The notes: generated from the letters alone by a model not told the origin. A DNA stretch of 64,000 nt from Streptomyces sp. NBC_00459 (GCF_036013955.1 NZ_CP107903.1:4278001-4342000), one strand, 5' to 3'; positions 25,355-34,356 are shown, counted from the stretch's first letter. Program-made: numbers and translations.

Positions 25355-26281
25355 ATGCGCGCGCGATACGCAGTACCCCTGGGAATCACGGCGGTTGCCG
25401 CCGCCGGCCTCGTCTACTCGGTGGGTTTCGAGACCCGCTTCTTCCGCCTCCGACGGGTGACCGTGCCGGTGCTGCCCGCAGGTATGCGCCCCCTGCGCGT
25501 GCTCCAGGTCTCCGACATCCACATGGTCGGCGGGCAGTACAAGAAGCAGCGCTGGCTCCGTTCCCTGGCCGGCCTCCGCCCCGACTTCGTGATCAACACG
25601 GGCGACAACCTGTCCGACCCGGAGGGCGTGCCCGAGGTGCTGGACGCGCTCGGCCCGCTGATGGAGTTCCCGGGCGCGTACGTCTTCGGCTCGAACGACT
25701 ACTACGGCCCCAAATTCCGTAACCCCGGCCGCTACTTGCTCGAGAAGACCCAGGGCAAACACGGCCTCAACGGCAACCCACCCGCCGTCGAAGTGATCCA
25801 CAACCCGTGGGAGGACCTGCGCGACGGCTTCGACACGGCGGGCTGGCTGAACCTGACGAACACCCGCGGCACGCTGAAGATCGACGGCATGTCGGTCGAA
25901 CTGACGGGCCTGGACGACCCGCACATCAAGCGGGACCGTTACGCACAGGTGGCCGGCGGCCCCTCGAAGACGGCGGACTTCTCGATGGCCGTCGTCCACG
26001 CCCCCTACCTCCGGGTCCTGGACGCGTTCACTGCGGACGCGTACCCGCTGACCCTGGCCGGCCACACGCACGGCGGCCAGCTCTGCATCCCCTTCTACGG
26101 CGCCCTGGTCACCAACTGCGACCTGGACACCGACCGCGTGAAGGGCCTGTCGACACACACGGCGGAGGGCCGGACGTCGTACCTCCACGTCTCGGCGGGC
26201 TGCGGCGCCAACCGCTACACGCCGGTACGGTTCGCCTGCCCGCCGGAGGCGACACTGCTGACGCTGACACCGCGAGGCTGA
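25355..26281 (+). CDS. metallophosphoesterase
   Basis: 308 residues. N-terminal hydrophobic anchor at about 5-25, then all calcineurin-type motifs: VSDIHMVGG (D-x-H), NTGDNLSDPE (GD), FGSNDYYGP (G-S-N-D replacing GNH[D/E]), a lone His at VVHAPYLR and AGHTHGGQLC (GHTHGGQ). Membrane-tethered members such as YkuE cleave UDP-sugar lipids; the substrate here is not determinable. Its TGA lies in the first unit of a short tandem repeat at 26274. Confidence 0.88.
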   Translation: MRARYAVPLGITAVAAAGLVYSVGFETRFFRLRRVTVPVLPAGMRPLRVLQVSDIHMVGGQYKKQRWLRSLAGLRPDFVINTGDNLSDPEGVPEVLDALGPLMEFPGAYVFGSNDYYGPKFRNPGRYLLEKTQGKHGLNGNPPAVEVIHNPWEDLRDGFDTAGWLNLTNTRGTLKIDGMSVELTGLDDPHIKRDRYAQVAGGPSKTADFSMAVVHAPYLRVLDAFTADAYPLTLAGHTHGGQLCIPFYGALVTNCDLDTDRVKGLSTHTAEGRTSYLHVSAGCGANRYTPVRFACPPEATLLTLTPRG

Positions 26282-26365
26282 CTCACGAGGGGGATGGCAC
26301 GAGGCTGACACCACGAGGGGGATGCCGCGAGGCTGACACCACGAGGGGGGTGGCACGAGGGGGAT
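26274..26365 (+). repeat. 27-28-bp tandem repeat after the phosphoesterase
   Basis: GAGGCTGA recurs at 26274, 26301 and 26329 with intervening CACCACGAGGGGGAT units, giving about 3.5 imperfect copies. The first copy contains the stop codon of the phosphoesterase gene. The remaining spacer to 26444 shows nothing else. Confidence 0.7.
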
Positions 26366-26444
26366 GCTGACGGTGACGGCTCGGGCGTAACCCACACAGC
26401 CCGCCCGGATCGCCCCTTTTGCCAGCCCGCCCTAGCGTGAGGGC

Positions 26445-27221
26445 ATGACCGCCCCGATACCCAGGGACATCCCGGACCTCCCCGCACTGCAGGGCGGCCC
26501 GGCCCTCCTCTCCTCCCCCGTCCCCGCCACGGCGGTGGTGACCCCGGCCCGCCGCCCCGTGACGGCGATCTTCCGCCTCCTCACCGCCGCCACGGCGGCC
26601 ACGGCCGTGGCGGCCGAGCTGCTCCTCGGCAGCCCACTCCACGTCCTGAGCCAGTTCACGATCCAGAGCAGCATCCTGCTGACCCTGGTCATGACCATCT
26701 CGGCCTACCGCGCCTGGACAGCCCGCCGCCCCCTGCCCTCCGCCCTGACGGGGGCGGCACTGCTGTACGTGGCGATCGGGGCCCTGGTCCACCACTTGCT
26801 GGTGACCAACCCGTCGAGCCCGTTCACCACACCGCCTCCTCCGACGGGCTGGCACGTCCTCACCGACCAGATCCTGCATACGGCGATCCCGATCGCGGCA
26901 CTCGTGAACCTGCTGCTCCTGACCGCCTCCGACCAACTGCACCTGCGCCAGACGGCACCATGGCTTCTGTACCCCCTGGCGTACCTGGCCTTCTCCCTGG
27001 CCCGGGGCGAACTACTCCTCCCGGGCACACCGAACCGCTACCTGTACGGCTTCCTCGACGTGGCCGAGCACGGCTACAAGAGCGTCCTGGGCAACGCCCT
27101 CCTGCTCGGCCTCGCCTTCTACGCCCTCGCCGTACTCCTCGTAACCCTCGACCACATCCGCCCGAACCCCGTCCACCACCGCGCCAAAACCGGATTTCGC
27201 CTGGGGCCACCCGTGGGCTAA
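26445..27221 (+). CDS. Pr6Pr-like multi-pass membrane protein
   Basis: 258 residues with about six transmembrane segments from residue 40 on. The segments FRLLTAATAATAVAAELLLG, FTIQSSILLTLVMTISAYRA and PYLY-type RGELLLPGTPNRYLYGFLDV recall the Pr6Pr/FAR-17a/AIG1-like group common in actinobacteria. Function unknown. ATG 26445 is the only good start. The tRNA-Pro gene follows 42 bp downstream. Confidence 0.72.
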   Translation: MTAPIPRDIPDLPALQGGPALLSSPVPATAVVTPARRPVTAIFRLLTAATAATAVAAELLLGSPLHVLSQFTIQSSILLTLVMTISAYRAWTARRPLPSALTGAALLYVAIGALVHHLLVTNPSSPFTTPPPPTGWHVLTDQILHTAIPIAALVNLLLLTASDQLHLRQTAPWLLYPLAYLAFSLARGELLLPGTPNRYLYGFLDVAEHGYKSVLGNALLLGLAFYALAVLLVTLDHIRPNPVHHRAKTGFRLGPPVG

Positions 27222-27263
27222 AGTAAGCGACGTCGCCGCGACAAGCAGGACAAGCAGCGACAT

Positions 27264-27337
27264 CGGGGTGTAGCGCAGCTTGGCAGCGCGCTTCGTTCGG
27301 GACGAAGAGGTCGTGGGTTCAAATCCCGCCACCCCGA
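27264..27337 (+). tRNA. tRNA-Pro (anticodon CGG)
   Basis: 74-nt cloverleaf: acceptor CGGGGTG/CACCCCG, D-stem GCGC/GCGC, anticodon stem CTTCG/CGAAG with loop TTCGGGA (anticodon CGG), variable loop AGGTC, T-stem GTGGG/CCCGC with TTCAAAT loop, discriminator A. CCA is not encoded. A terminator hairpin follows. Confidence 0.97.
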
Positions 27338-27352
27338 CAGTAAAACGCCAGG

Positions 27353-27389
27353 TCAGGGGCTTGATCCGCTTAGCGGGTCGGGCCCCTGA
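27353..27389 (+). terminator. tRNA-Pro terminator hairpin
   Basis: Outer stem TCAGGGGC (27353-27360) with GCCCCTGA (27382-27389) and inner stem GATCCGC/GCGGGTC closing a TTA loop. Located 16 nt after the tRNA. Confidence 0.75.
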
Positions 27390-28114
27390 GTGGTTCCTGG
27401 AGATCGTTTGGGAGAACGCCAATCGGCACCGCGAACGGGAGCCGCGCCACGGCCGAGGATCATCCGTCAGATGCCCTTGATCTTTCGGCCGTTACTACCA
27501 GGCGTCCTGGATGAAGCTGTCGTGTGCGTGGGATCTCGAAGGTTCTGCGCGCACAACGACGCCTCCATGGATGAGGTCCCGGACGCTCGTTCCGAACAGC
27601 ACAGTCGGCCGCGCGTACCTGAAGGTGTGGCCAGCGACGAGAGCGGCGGCGATCGAGGGGCTCATGGCGAGCGACGAAGAGACCGTCTGCGAAGCGGTCG
27701 GCTACGCCTTCTCCGACAACCCGGCCGAGGGGGGCGCCGTAGGAGTCGACGGTGCAGTGCTGTCGGTGGTCATGCGACACCAGGACATCGGTTCGCTGCC
27801 CGGCCAGGCACCAGGCGTCACCCCCAGTGGACGCCTCGCCCTCAAGACCCTCACCAAACGAGATCGCATGAACGGCACCCGACTCCCGACTCTCATCCGG
27901 GACGCAGACGTCGTAGCCTCAGGTCCCGCCACCCCGGCAGATTTGCCCCACCTCAAGATCCTGATCCCCAGTGCGGATCAGCCCCTCGGTGTCTCTCGCC
28001 GATCCGGCAAAACCGCGGGAGCCTCGAAGGCCGGGCTCCGGCGGGGCGGGGTGTGGTGGTCCATGGCGTGATAATCGGCTTCGCCATGTCACCCCGAACG
28101 GCTGGAGGTAACTG
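27390..28114. other. gene-poor scar-like region after tRNA-Pro
   Basis: About 725 bp with no reading frame I can support strongly. An imperfect copy of the tRNA 3' end, TCCCGCCACCCCGGCAG at 27924-27940, lies exactly 600 bp from the original at 27324-27340 (16 of 17 bases equal), as left by an integrative element. A weak plus-strand frame covers 27511-28071 but has no ribosome-binding site, domain or coding look. Confidence 0.45.
27495..27665 (-). CDS. possible 56-residue small ORF or gene fragment
   Basis: ATG 27665 to TAG 27495-27497. The product ends ...VRDLIHGGVVVRAEPS, then SHAHDSFIQDAW, a more protein-like composition than the other frames here, and may be the 3' remnant of a gene lost when the region decayed. 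No homologue is recognised and no ribosome-binding site is clear. Confidence 0.22.
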   Translation of the reverse strand: MSPSIAAALVAGHTFRYARPTVLFGTSVRDLIHGGVVVRAEPSRSHAHDSFIQDAW

Positions 28115-29530
28115 TTGTCCTCGATCCATGAGTTCGCCACCTGGGAGCCCCTGCTGAGGCTCATACGTGCCGCGAACGCGGAGCGTCTTGCCGCTCCGGG
28201 CGGTTATGTGGCGGGGCAGATCACCCAGGGCAGTTGGAGCGTGCCCATCCGGCGGCCGTCCCCGCCGCCCGGACAGGCCGCCCAGTTCGACGAGGACGAG
28301 TACTACGCGGTGCAACGACTGCAGGGCGCGCTCGCGGACGCCGATTCCCACGCCATCTCCTTCGTGGCGGAGATCTCCCCGGGCGGAACGACCGTGCTCC
28401 ATCTGCTCGGTCCCGGGCCCGCCGTGGAGCCGGGCATCGGCGCTCCGTATCCGGGGGCGCTCATCCTGGTCGAGGATTCCGTTGCCGAACCCTGGCGCCG
28501 CCTTCCCCAGCCGGTGCCCGGGGCGAGGCCGGCCCTGTCGGCGGATCCGGTGGCGCTGGAGCGGACGCTGCGCGAGCGGATCCCGGACGCCGTCGGCGCA
28601 ACCGAGGCGGAGATCGCCGCTGCGGAGGCCCGCCTCGGCGTCGCGTTGCCCGACGAACTCAAGGCGCTCTACCGGGTGACTCGGGCACGTTGGGAGGACT
28701 GGGGCGAGGACTACGAGGCAGCGGATCTCGTCTTCGAGGCGGTCGGCTGCGACCTCTTCCCGCTGGACGAACTGTTCATCGCCGACGCGTCGACCCGAGA
28801 CTGCGACTGGCGGTTCGCGGCGAACGTGGCGGTCGTCACCCGGCCCGACGCCGCGGTGCAGGATCTGGTCGGCTCACCCGGCTGGATCGTCTTCGGCGGC
28901 GACGGCGGCGGCGACCTTTACGCGGTCGACCTCACTCCGGGCCCGCACGGACACACCGGGCAGATCATCACCCTGAGCCGCTCGGCCCACACCGACGCCG
29001 ACCTCGTCGCCGACTCCCTCACCGATCTGGTGCTGAACCGGCACAGCCAAGAGAGTGACGACGAGAGTAGTGACGACGAGAGTGGCGACGAGAGCGGCGG
29101 CCGTCGCGAGGGCGAGTCGCCGGTGGTGGCCCGGGTCGGCTCCGGAGGTCTGGACAGTGTCCAGGCCGCAGCCCACCCCGAGCTGGAGGTCCTGCACATC
29201 AGCGTGTGGGGGCGCGAGCCCGTCAGCCTCGCCCCCGTCACCGGGCTGCCCCGGCTCCGGACACTCACCGTCTACCCGGGTTCGCTCGCCGACCCGCTGG
29301 AGATCGCCGAGCTGACAGGGCTGGAGTTCCTGGAGCTCGCGCCGGAGGACTGGCGTGTCCTCCTCGACGCCGGAGCCGTCCCGCGCAGTCTGCTGGCCGC
29401 CTCCATCGAGATTCACGGCGACCGGCATCCGCTCCCGGTCGTGGCCCTCGCCAACGAACTCCTCGCCCTGTGGGGTCGCCCTCCGATCACCCGGACCGTT
29501 CTCGACGGCCGTCTCGGCCCCGTGACGTAA
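28115..29530 (+). CDS. SMI1/KNR4 (SUKH) protein with LRR-like C-terminal part
   Basis: 471 residues. Residues ~165-310 match the SUKH fold (ATEAEIAAAEARLGVALPDE, then LKALYRVTR and GWIVFGGDGGGDLYAVDL). The N-terminal 150 residues are not recognised. An acidic Ser/Asp/Glu linker (ESDDESSDDESGDESGG, about 312-330) leads to a leucine-rich stretch (LEVLHISVWG, LPRLRTLTVYPG, LTGLEFLELAPEDW). SUKH proteins often serve as immunity proteins for polymorphic toxins, but no toxin gene is adjacent. The start is a TTG at 28115 with GGAGGT five bases before it. Downstream of the scar region, so possibly acquired with it. Confidence 0.8.
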   Translation: MSSIHEFATWEPLLRLIRAANAERLAAPGGYVAGQITQGSWSVPIRRPSPPPGQAAQFDEDEYYAVQRLQGALADADSHAISFVAEISPGGTTVLHLLGPGPAVEPGIGAPYPGALILVEDSVAEPWRRLPQPVPGARPALSADPVALERTLRERIPDAVGATEAEIAAAEARLGVALPDELKALYRVTRARWEDWGEDYEAADLVFEAVGCDLFPLDELFIADASTRDCDWRFAANVAVVTRPDAAVQDLVGSPGWIVFGGDGGGDLYAVDLTPGPHGHTGQIITLSRSAHTDADLVADSLTDLVLNRHSQESDDESSDDESGDESGGRREGESPVVARVGSGGLDSVQAAAHPELEVLHISVWGREPVSLAPVTGLPRLRTLTVYPGSLADPLEIAELTGLEFLELAPEDWRVLLDAGAVPRSLLAASIEIHGDRHPLPVVALANELLALWGRPPITRTVLDGRLGPVT

Positions 29531-29664
29531 GGCAACCGCGAGGCCCTGGGGGCCGCGCCGGGCGCCCGATGCCGCTGCGGAACGTCGGGCCTGTGTGCGC
29601 AGTGCCCGGACCCTGTGCCGTTTTCACTCCTATCGTGGAGCAGCACAGCAATGCGCGGTACCGA

Positions 29665-29688
29665 GGCAGACAGGCAGACAGGCAGAAC
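29665..29688 (+). repeat. 8-nt tandem microrepeat before the phosphatase gene
   Basis: (G)GCAGACAG is repeated three times immediately upstream of the ATG at 29689; the last GGCAGAA may act as a weak ribosome-binding site. Confidence 0.5.
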
Positions 29689-30918
29689 ATGAGGAAACCG
29701 CAGATCGACTACTCGGCGGTCTTCCGGGCCCTGCCCGGCATGGTGGCCCTGCTCACCCCTGACCTGGTGTACGTCGACGCCAACGACGACTTCGTGCGGC
29801 TGTCCGGGCGTACCCGCGAGCAGTTGGTGGGCCGCTACATCTTCGACGTCTTTCCCGAGAACCCCCATGACCCGGCCGCGGCCGGCATGCGGGAGACCGA
29901 GGCCTCGATGCTCCGCACGGTGACCACCGGTGAGCGCGACACCATGGCGCTGCTCCGCTACGACATCGAGGACCCGGCACAGCCCGGCCACTGGCAGGAG
30001 CACTACTGGAGCCCGGTCAACGCCCCGGTCCTCGGCCCCGACGGCAAGGTCGCGCTGATCGCGCACCGGGTGGAGGAGGTCACCGACCTCATCCGCGCCT
30101 TCGGCGGTCCGGGCGGTGACAGCAGGAACCGCGCGCTGGAGGCCGAGCTCTACACCCGTGCCCGCGAGCTGCAGGAGGTCAACGAGCGGCTGCGCGCGGC
30201 GCACGCCCGTGAGCGCGAAGTCGCCCTGGCCCTCCAGGCGGCGATGCTGCCCCAGCCGGGCCCGACCGGGCCGCACAGGGCGGCCGTGCGTTACCGGCCC
30301 GCCGTCGGCGCGCTGAACGTGTGCGGCGACTGGTACGACCTGGTCGAGCTGCCCGGCGGGAGCCTCGCGGTCGCCGTCGGCGACGTCGTCGGTCACGGCC
30401 TGGCGGCCGCCTGTGCCATGGGGCAGTTGCGCAGTGCCCTGAGCGGTGCCACTCGCGTCGCGGGAGGTCCGGCCCAGGCCCTGGACGCCCTCGATCTGTA
30501 CGCCCGCTCCGTCGAGGGCGCCGAGTCGACCACCGCGGTGACGACCTTCATCGGCTGGGACAGTCACACCATCACCTACAGCTGCGCGGGCCACCCTCCG
30601 CCGGCCCTCGTGCACCCCAACGGCAAGGTCACCTTCCTCGACCAGGCCACCGACCCACCGCTCGCCGCGCGGCCCGAGCACAGCCCCCGCCCGCAGGCCC
30701 GTACGTCCTTCACCGAAGGCGCCGTTCTGGTCCTGTACACCGACGGCCTGATCGAATGCCGCGACCAGGACATCGACACCGGCCTGGCCCGCCTCGCCGA
30801 CTCCCTCACCCGCCACCGGCACGCGACTCCCGAGACCATGGCCGACGCCCTCCTGACCGATCTCCTGCCGCCCACCGGCAACACCGACGACACCGCCCTG
30901 ATCGTCCTGCGTCTGTGA
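29689..30918 (+). CDS. PAS-domain SpoIIE-family protein phosphatase (PP2C)
   Basis: 409 residues. PAS sensor at about 6-125 (FRALPGMVALLTPDLVYVDA), helical linker at 143-185, and a PPM/SpoIIE phosphatase at about 195-405 with metal-binding motifs CGDWYDLVEL, VAVGDVVGHGLAAA, LYTDGLIE and TDDTALIVL. Members dephosphorylate anti-anti-sigma factors of the STAS type. No anti-sigma kinase (HATPase) domain is present, unlike many Streptomyces homologues, and no sigma-factor genes are adjacent, so the target is elsewhere. ATG 29689 is chosen as the start just before the PAS domain. Confidence 0.9.
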   Translation: MRKPQIDYSAVFRALPGMVALLTPDLVYVDANDDFVRLSGRTREQLVGRYIFDVFPENPHDPAAAGMRETEASMLRTVTTGERDTMALLRYDIEDPAQPGHWQEHYWSPVNAPVLGPDGKVALIAHRVEEVTDLIRAFGGPGGDSRNRALEAELYTRARELQEVNERLRAAHAREREVALALQAAMLPQPGPTGPHRAAVRYRPAVGALNVCGDWYDLVELPGGSLAVAVGDVVGHGLAAACAMGQLRSALSGATRVAGGPAQALDALDLYARSVEGAESTTAVTTFIGWDSHTITYSCAGHPPPALVHPNGKVTFLDQATDPPLAARPEHSPRPQARTSFTEGAVLVLYTDGLIECRDQDIDTGLARLADSLTRHRHATPETMADALLTDLLPPTGNTDDTALIVLRL

Positions 30919-31117
30919 CCCCCCTCCCGGTCGGCCGGTCCGAGCGGGCACCCCTCGGCACACCCCTCGGAACCCCCCTCGGCACCCCTCCGAGCGCGAC
31001 CGACGCAGCTTGGCTAGGCTTGCTTTAAGTCCACATACATCCCTATTGAGGCATTTTTTACTTGCGCGTCGGAATCGTGCAAAAGTTCTATCGCACATAA
31101 GCCCTAAGGAACCGAAC
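30919..31117 (+). promoter_or_regulatory. promoter region of the sugar ABC operon with CCCCTCGG repeats
   Basis: CACCCCTCGG-type units recur about four times at 30949-30993, then an AT-rich stretch (31020-31090, including a T6 run) likely holds the promoter. TAAGGA at 31105-31110 is the ribosome-binding site for ATG 31118. Confidence 0.45.
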
Positions 31118-32221
31118 ATGAGTCTCGGTGCCGGTTTTCCAGCCCTGAAGCGCGGGTTCCTCGCCGGCTCGGTTGCCGTCGGTCTGGTTCTCGTCGGGGC
31201 CTGTGGTGGTGGGGACGGGGGCGGTGGGGCCGGGGGCGACAGTCCCAGCGTCGGTGTCCTCATGCCCGGGGGTGGTGCCTCGCGGTTCGGGCAGTTCGAC
31301 AGGCCGCTCATCGTGGAGAAGCTGAAGCAGTTGTGCCCCGACTGTCCTGCCGCGACCGTCGCCGCCACGGCCGACCCCGCGGTTCAGCAGCAACAGTTCG
31401 AGGCGATGATCACCAGGGGTGTGGACGTGCTCATCCTCGCCGCCGTCGATCCTCAGCTGATGCGTCCGTCCGTCGAGGCCGCCCACCGGGCCGGGATTCC
31501 CGTCGTCGCCTATGACCGGCTCGCGCAGGGGCCGATCTCCGGGTACGTCACCTTCGACGGGGAGGAGGTCGGGCGGCTCCAGGCCGAAGGGCTGCTGAAA
31601 GCCATGGGCCCTAAAGCCGACGGCGGGCGGATCGTCATGATGAACGGGGCCACCACCGATCCCAACGCCGGGTGGTACAAGGACGGCGCGCTTGCCGTGC
31701 TCAGGGGCAAGGTGCGGATCGGCAAGTCGTACGACACCGTCGGATGGCGGCCGGAGAACGCCTACGTCAACATGACCGGCGCCATCGCCGCCCTCGGCGC
31801 GGAGAACATCGACGGTGTCCTTTCCGCCAACGACAGCATGGCCGGTGCCGTGGTCTCCGCCCTCAACGCGGCCAAGGTCAGGCCGCTGCCCCCGATCACC
31901 GGGCAGGACGCCGACCTCATGGCCGTACGGCGGATCGTCAAGGGCGATCAGTACATGACCGTCTACAAGCCCTTCAAGCGCGCTACCGACGCGACCGTCG
32001 AGATGGCCGTCGCCCTCGGTCGCGGGGAGAAGGTCGGGGCCATCGCCACCGGGTCCGTCGACAGTCCCACCGACAAGAACGTGCCGGCGGTCCTGCTGCC
32101 GTCCGTCTCGGTGACTGTCGGCAATATCGGGGAGACGCTGGTGAAGGACGGTATGTACACCGTCGATCAGATCTGTACGCCCGCTCTCCGGTCCGCCTGT
32201 GACCGGGCCGGGCTCAGGTGA
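31118..32221 (+). CDS. sugar ABC transporter substrate-binding lipoprotein (XylF/RbsB-like)
   Basis: 367 residues. Signal peptide with lipobox LVGAC near residue 27, Gly-rich linker, then a periplasmic-binding-protein type I fold: VGVLMPGGGASRFGQFDRPL, LILAAVDPQLMRPSVEAAHR, IPVVAYDRLAQ and VLSANDSMAGAVVSAL. This pattern matches xylose/ribose-type binding proteins; the actual sugar is unknown. ATG 31118 with AAGGA 7 nt upstream is preferred to the earlier in-frame GTG at 31010. First gene of a three-gene importer. Confidence 0.9.
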   Translation: MSLGAGFPALKRGFLAGSVAVGLVLVGACGGGDGGGGAGGDSPSVGVLMPGGGASRFGQFDRPLIVEKLKQLCPDCPAATVAATADPAVQQQQFEAMITRGVDVLILAAVDPQLMRPSVEAAHRAGIPVVAYDRLAQGPISGYVTFDGEEVGRLQAEGLLKAMGPKADGGRIVMMNGATTDPNAGWYKDGALAVLRGKVRIGKSYDTVGWRPENAYVNMTGAIAALGAENIDGVLSANDSMAGAVVSALNAAKVRPLPPITGQDADLMAVRRIVKGDQYMTVYKPFKRATDATVEMAVALGRGEKVGAIATGSVDSPTDKNVPAVLLPSVSVTVGNIGETLVKDGMYTVDQICTPALRSACDRAGLR

Positions 32222-32305
32222 CGAGGTCGGCATTTCGGCAGTTCGGCAGTTCGACGAGTTCAGCAAGTTCGGTGAGGTCGATGAGGTCTAAGGAGGTGGG
32301 GCCCC

Positions 32306-33082
32306 GTGCCCGGTCAGCCCCTGCTGGCGTTGCGCGGTGTCTCCAAGCGGTTCTCCGCCGTACAGGCACTGGTCGACATCGAGCTGGAGGTCATGGCCGG
32401 GGAGGTGGTCGCCCTGGTCGGCGACAACGCCGCCGGGAAGTCCACGCTGGTCAAGGTGATCTCGGGGGTCGGTCCCCCGGACAAGGGTGTTGTCGAGTGG
32501 GAGGGCCGCGCCGTCCAGATCCGGCGTCCCCAGGACGCCAGCCTCCTCGGCATCGCGACCGTCTACCAGGACCTCGCGATGTGCGAGAACCTCGATGTCG
32601 TCGCCAACCTCTTCCTCGGCCGGGAGATCCACCGCTTCGGTGTCCTCGACGAGGTGGAGATGGAACGTCGCACCCGCGAGCTGCTGCACACGCTCTCCAT
32701 CCGGATTCCCGATGTGCGGGTGCCGCTCGCCAGTCTCTCGGGCGGTCAGCGGCAGGTCGTCGCGATCACCCGTTCGTTCCTGGGCTCGCCCCGGCTGCTT
32801 CTGCTCGACGAGCCCACCGCCTCCCTCGGCATCCAGCAGACCAACCAGCTGCTCGATCTGATCGAGGAGCTGCGCGACCAGGGGCTCGGGGTGCTCCTCA
32901 TCAGCCACAACATGAGCGACATCAAGGCCGTCGCCGACCGGGTCGCCGTCCTGCGGCTGGGCCGCAACAACGGCCTCTTCGACGTCAACACCACCTCCCA
33001 GGAGCAGATCATCTCCTCCATCACCGGCGCGGCCGATCACGCCGTCGCCCACCGGCCGCACCCGGAGGAGGTGTGGCCGTGA
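32306..33082 (+). CDS. sugar ABC transporter ATP-binding protein (XylG-like)
   Basis: 258 residues, a single nucleotide-binding domain, whereas XylG/RbsA usually have two. Walker A GDNAAGKST near 39, Q-loop VYQDLAM, signature LSGGQRQ near 140, Walker B LLLLDEPTAS, switch His in ISHNMSD. GTG 32306 follows AGGAGG (32291-32296). The 84-bp spacer before it contains TTCGGCAG/TTCGACGAGTTC-type repeats. Its TGA overlaps the permease GTG. Confidence 0.92.
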   Translation: MPGQPLLALRGVSKRFSAVQALVDIELEVMAGEVVALVGDNAAGKSTLVKVISGVGPPDKGVVEWEGRAVQIRRPQDASLLGIATVYQDLAMCENLDVVANLFLGREIHRFGVLDEVEMERRTRELLHTLSIRIPDVRVPLASLSGGQRQVVAITRSFLGSPRLLLLDEPTASLGIQQTNQLLDLIEELRDQGLGVLLISHNMSDIKAVADRVAVLRLGRNNGLFDVNTTSQEQIISSITGAADHAVAHRPHPEEVWP

Positions 33083-34329
33083 GAGATGTGGCCGCGAGAG
33101 AAGCGGGGGTGAAAGGTGCGGCGGTGGGAGGTGTGGCCGTGAAAGTGAAGTCGCGTCTCGTGGCCTGCGCCGACGCAGTGCGTCGCAAGGTGCGCGAAGG
33201 GGGGCTCGGGCCTGCCCCGGTGCTTCTCGCGCTCGTCGTGACCTGGGTGGTCTTCCAGTGCCTCAACGACCATTTCCTGTCGCCGCGCAATCTTTCCGTC
33301 CTCAGCGTGGACATCGTCGGGACCGGCATGGTCGCCGTCGGCATCGTCTTCGTGCTGCTGATCGGCGAGATCGATCTGTCGGTGGGGTCGCTCGCCGGTC
33401 TGGCGGGGGCCGTGTTCGCGGCCCTGAACGTGAACCTCGGTATGACGGAATGGCTCGCCGTGGTCATCGCGGTGATCTGCGGTACGGCCATCGGCGCCAT
33501 CCACGGGTTCCTGTTCGCCCGGTTCCGCGTACCCGCCTTCGTCGTCACCCTCGCCGGGCTGCTGGCCTGGAGCGGTCTGATGCTCTACCTGCTCGGCCCG
33601 GACAGCTCCATCCACTTCAGCGAGGACGGACTGGTCGCCACGCTGACCAGCCGCTACTTCAGCGCTCCCGTCCTCACGTACGGCCTGGCGACGCTCTGCA
33701 CGGCCGGCTATCTGCTCGTCTCGCTGCGCAACCGCGGCCGTCGCGCCGGCGCCGGGATGCCGTGCCGGCCGGTGGCCGAGATCTGGGTGCGTACGGCCCT
33801 TCTCGCCGCCGTCGCGTTCGCCACGGTCTCCGTTCTGGGCCGCTTCGAGGGGTTGCCGCTGGCGCTGCTGATCTTCCTCGGGGTCATCGTCGCCTCGGAC
33901 CTGCTGCTGCGCCGCACGCCGTACGGGCGGCAGGTCCTCGCCCTGGGCGGCGGGGTGGAGGCGGCACGGCGGGCCGGGGTGGACGTGACGCGCGTACGGA
34001 TCTCGGTGTTCATGGTGTCGGGGACGCTGGCGGCGGTCGGCGGGCTGTTCGTCGCGTCGCGGTTCACCTCGGCGAGCCCGGTCTCGGGCTCCGGCATGCT
34101 GCTGATCAACGCCGTCGCCGTCATCGGCGGCACCAGTCTGTTCGGCGGACGCGGCTCGACCTGGTCCGCGCTGCTGGGGGTCCTCATCATCCAGTCGATC
34201 GCCTCGGGCATGGCGCTGCTCGGTGTCGAGACGGCCGTGCAGTTCATGATCACGGGTGGGGTGCTGATCACCGCGGTGATCTTCGACTCGCTGGCGAGAC
34301 GCGCCCCCGAGACACGTGGGCGGGCCTGA
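33079..34329 (+). CDS. sugar ABC transporter permease (XylH/RbsC-like)
   Basis: 416 residues with about ten membrane segments. The signature GEIDLSVGSLAGLAGAVFAA near residue 95 and NAVAVIGGTSLFGGRGS near 345 are typical of BPD_transp_2 sugar permeases. GTG 33079 overlaps the ATPase stop (GTGA) with GGAGGAGG upstream; a second GTG at 33139 has nearly the same leader and is an equally good start, 20 codons in. Works with the two preceding genes to import a pentose-like sugar (inference). Confidence 0.92.
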   Translation: MRDVAAREAGVKGAAVGGVAVKVKSRLVACADAVRRKVREGGLGPAPVLLALVVTWVVFQCLNDHFLSPRNLSVLSVDIVGTGMVAVGIVFVLLIGEIDLSVGSLAGLAGAVFAALNVNLGMTEWLAVVIAVICGTAIGAIHGFLFARFRVPAFVVTLAGLLAWSGLMLYLLGPDSSIHFSEDGLVATLTSRYFSAPVLTYGLATLCTAGYLLVSLRNRGRRAGAGMPCRPVAEIWVRTALLAAVAFATVSVLGRFEGLPLALLIFLGVIVASDLLLRRTPYGRQVLALGGGVEAARRAGVDVTRVRISVFMVSGTLAAVGGLFVASRFTSASPVSGSGMLLINAVAVIGGTSLFGGRGSTWSALLGVLIIQSIASGMALLGVETAVQFMITGGVLITAVIFDSLARRAPETRGRA

Positions 34330-34356
34330 GGGACGGCCACTCGGCCCTACGACCAC

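Noticed and set aside
26274..26365. Short tandem repeats as CRISPR
   Set aside because: Units adjoin without unique spacers and no cas genes are present anywhere in the window.
27511..28071. 186-codon plus-strand frame after tRNA-Pro
   Set aside because: No ribosome-binding site, domain or codon pattern; it runs across the tRNA-end copy, suggesting chance.
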